Positions 63,565-64,000 of a DNA stretch of 64,000 nucleotides are shown here, piece by piece. Source of the DNA: Unio delphinus (taxonomy: Eukaryota; Mollusca; Bivalvia; Unionida; Unionidae); the NCBI GenBank assembly GCA_029339505.1, contig JAQISU010000057.1, forward strand, positions 5,786,001 through 5,850,000, given 5' to 3'. The first letter of the stretch is position 1. Each line of letters starts with the position of its first letter. Position numbers and translations under genes: made by a program. The notes under the pieces are model-generated. The model searched no databases. It worked only from the letters and a program-made list of their open reading frames with translations, and was not told the origin of the DNA.

Positions 63565-64000
63565 CATGCTGTCAATGTTGATATGACAGACTAATAATAT
63601 TACTCCAGCTGTCGATGTTGGTATGGCAAACTAATAATATTACTCCAGCTGTCTATGTTGGTATGGCAAACTGATAATATTACTCCAGCTGTCGATGTTG
63701 GTATGGCAAACTAATAATATTACTTGGTGTCAGTGTTGGTATGGCAAACTAATAATATTACTCCAGCTGTCGATGTTGGTATGGCAAACTAATAATATTA
63801 CTTGGTGTCAGTGTTGATATGACAAACTAATAATATTACTCCAGCTGTCTATGTTGGTATGGCAAACTAATAATATTACTTGGTGTCAGTGTTGATATGA
63901 CAAACTAATAATATTACTCCAGCTGTCGATGTTGGTATGGCAAACTAATAATATTACTTAGTGTCAGTGTTGATATGACAAACTAATAATATTACTCCAG
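63565..64000 (+). repeat. Minisatellite (~40-44 bp units) running off the window
   Basis: Alternating variants of GTCGATGTTGGTATGGCAAA, CTAATAATATTACTCCAGCT, with a shorter TTGGTGTCAGTG variant. At least ten units; continues beyond the right edge. Confidence 0.9.

Overview
The window is animal nuclear DNA that uses the standard genetic code. A spliced host gene is split over at least nine small exons with GT/AG introns, and the rest is dense with transposons, tRNA-derived SINEs, MITEs and minisatellites. The host gene encodes the N-terminal part of a secreted thioester-containing protein (TEP/CD109 branch of the alpha-2-macroglobulin superfamily). Repeat style and gene structure fit a marine invertebrate, probably a mollusc or other lophotrochozoan; that last step is inference.

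Layout. 1-5.2 kb: two copies of one non-LTR retrotransposon family, the first open through the window edge and the second 5'-truncated and frameshifted, each followed by 3' tandem repeats. 7.1-21.1 kb: virus-like element 1, a Polinton/adintovirus-type relic. It carries a retroviral-type integrase, a packaging ATPase, a protein-primed family B DNA polymerase, several small basic pX-like core proteins, a BIR (inhibitor-of-apoptosis) protein, a zinc-knuckle protein and unknowns. I find no capsid, penton or protease gene. The element is bounded by direct repeats, each preceded by a small plus-strand gene that ends in a canonical histone-type 3' stem-loop. Most of its genes have their own TATA box.

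21.6-36.5 kb: virus-like element 2, of a clearly different lineage. It has near-identical terminal inverted repeats, an adjacent ATACC direct repeat on both sides, and almost the full virion and replication set: packaging ATPase, zinc-ribbon/PLA2, integrase, a polymerase-SF1 helicase-HNH giant protein, an HNH homing endonuclease, major capsid, adenain-like protease, fibre-like, membrane and penton-like proteins. Both elements are broken by premature stops and by frameshifts, mostly in homopolymers, so neither copy looks functional as read.

37.4-41.9 kb: a frameshifted cut-and-paste transposase with a long coiled coil, of a family I cannot name, plus a nearby chromo/Tudor-like fragment. 44.1-45.4 kb: a 1.3-kb non-autonomous TA-flanked DNA transposon. 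47.4-63.0 kb: the host TEP/CD109-like gene on the plus strand (signal peptide and first macroglobulin domains). Its introns hold a pogo/Tigger transposase pseudogene, SINEs, MITEs and long minisatellites. The gene continues past the right edge.
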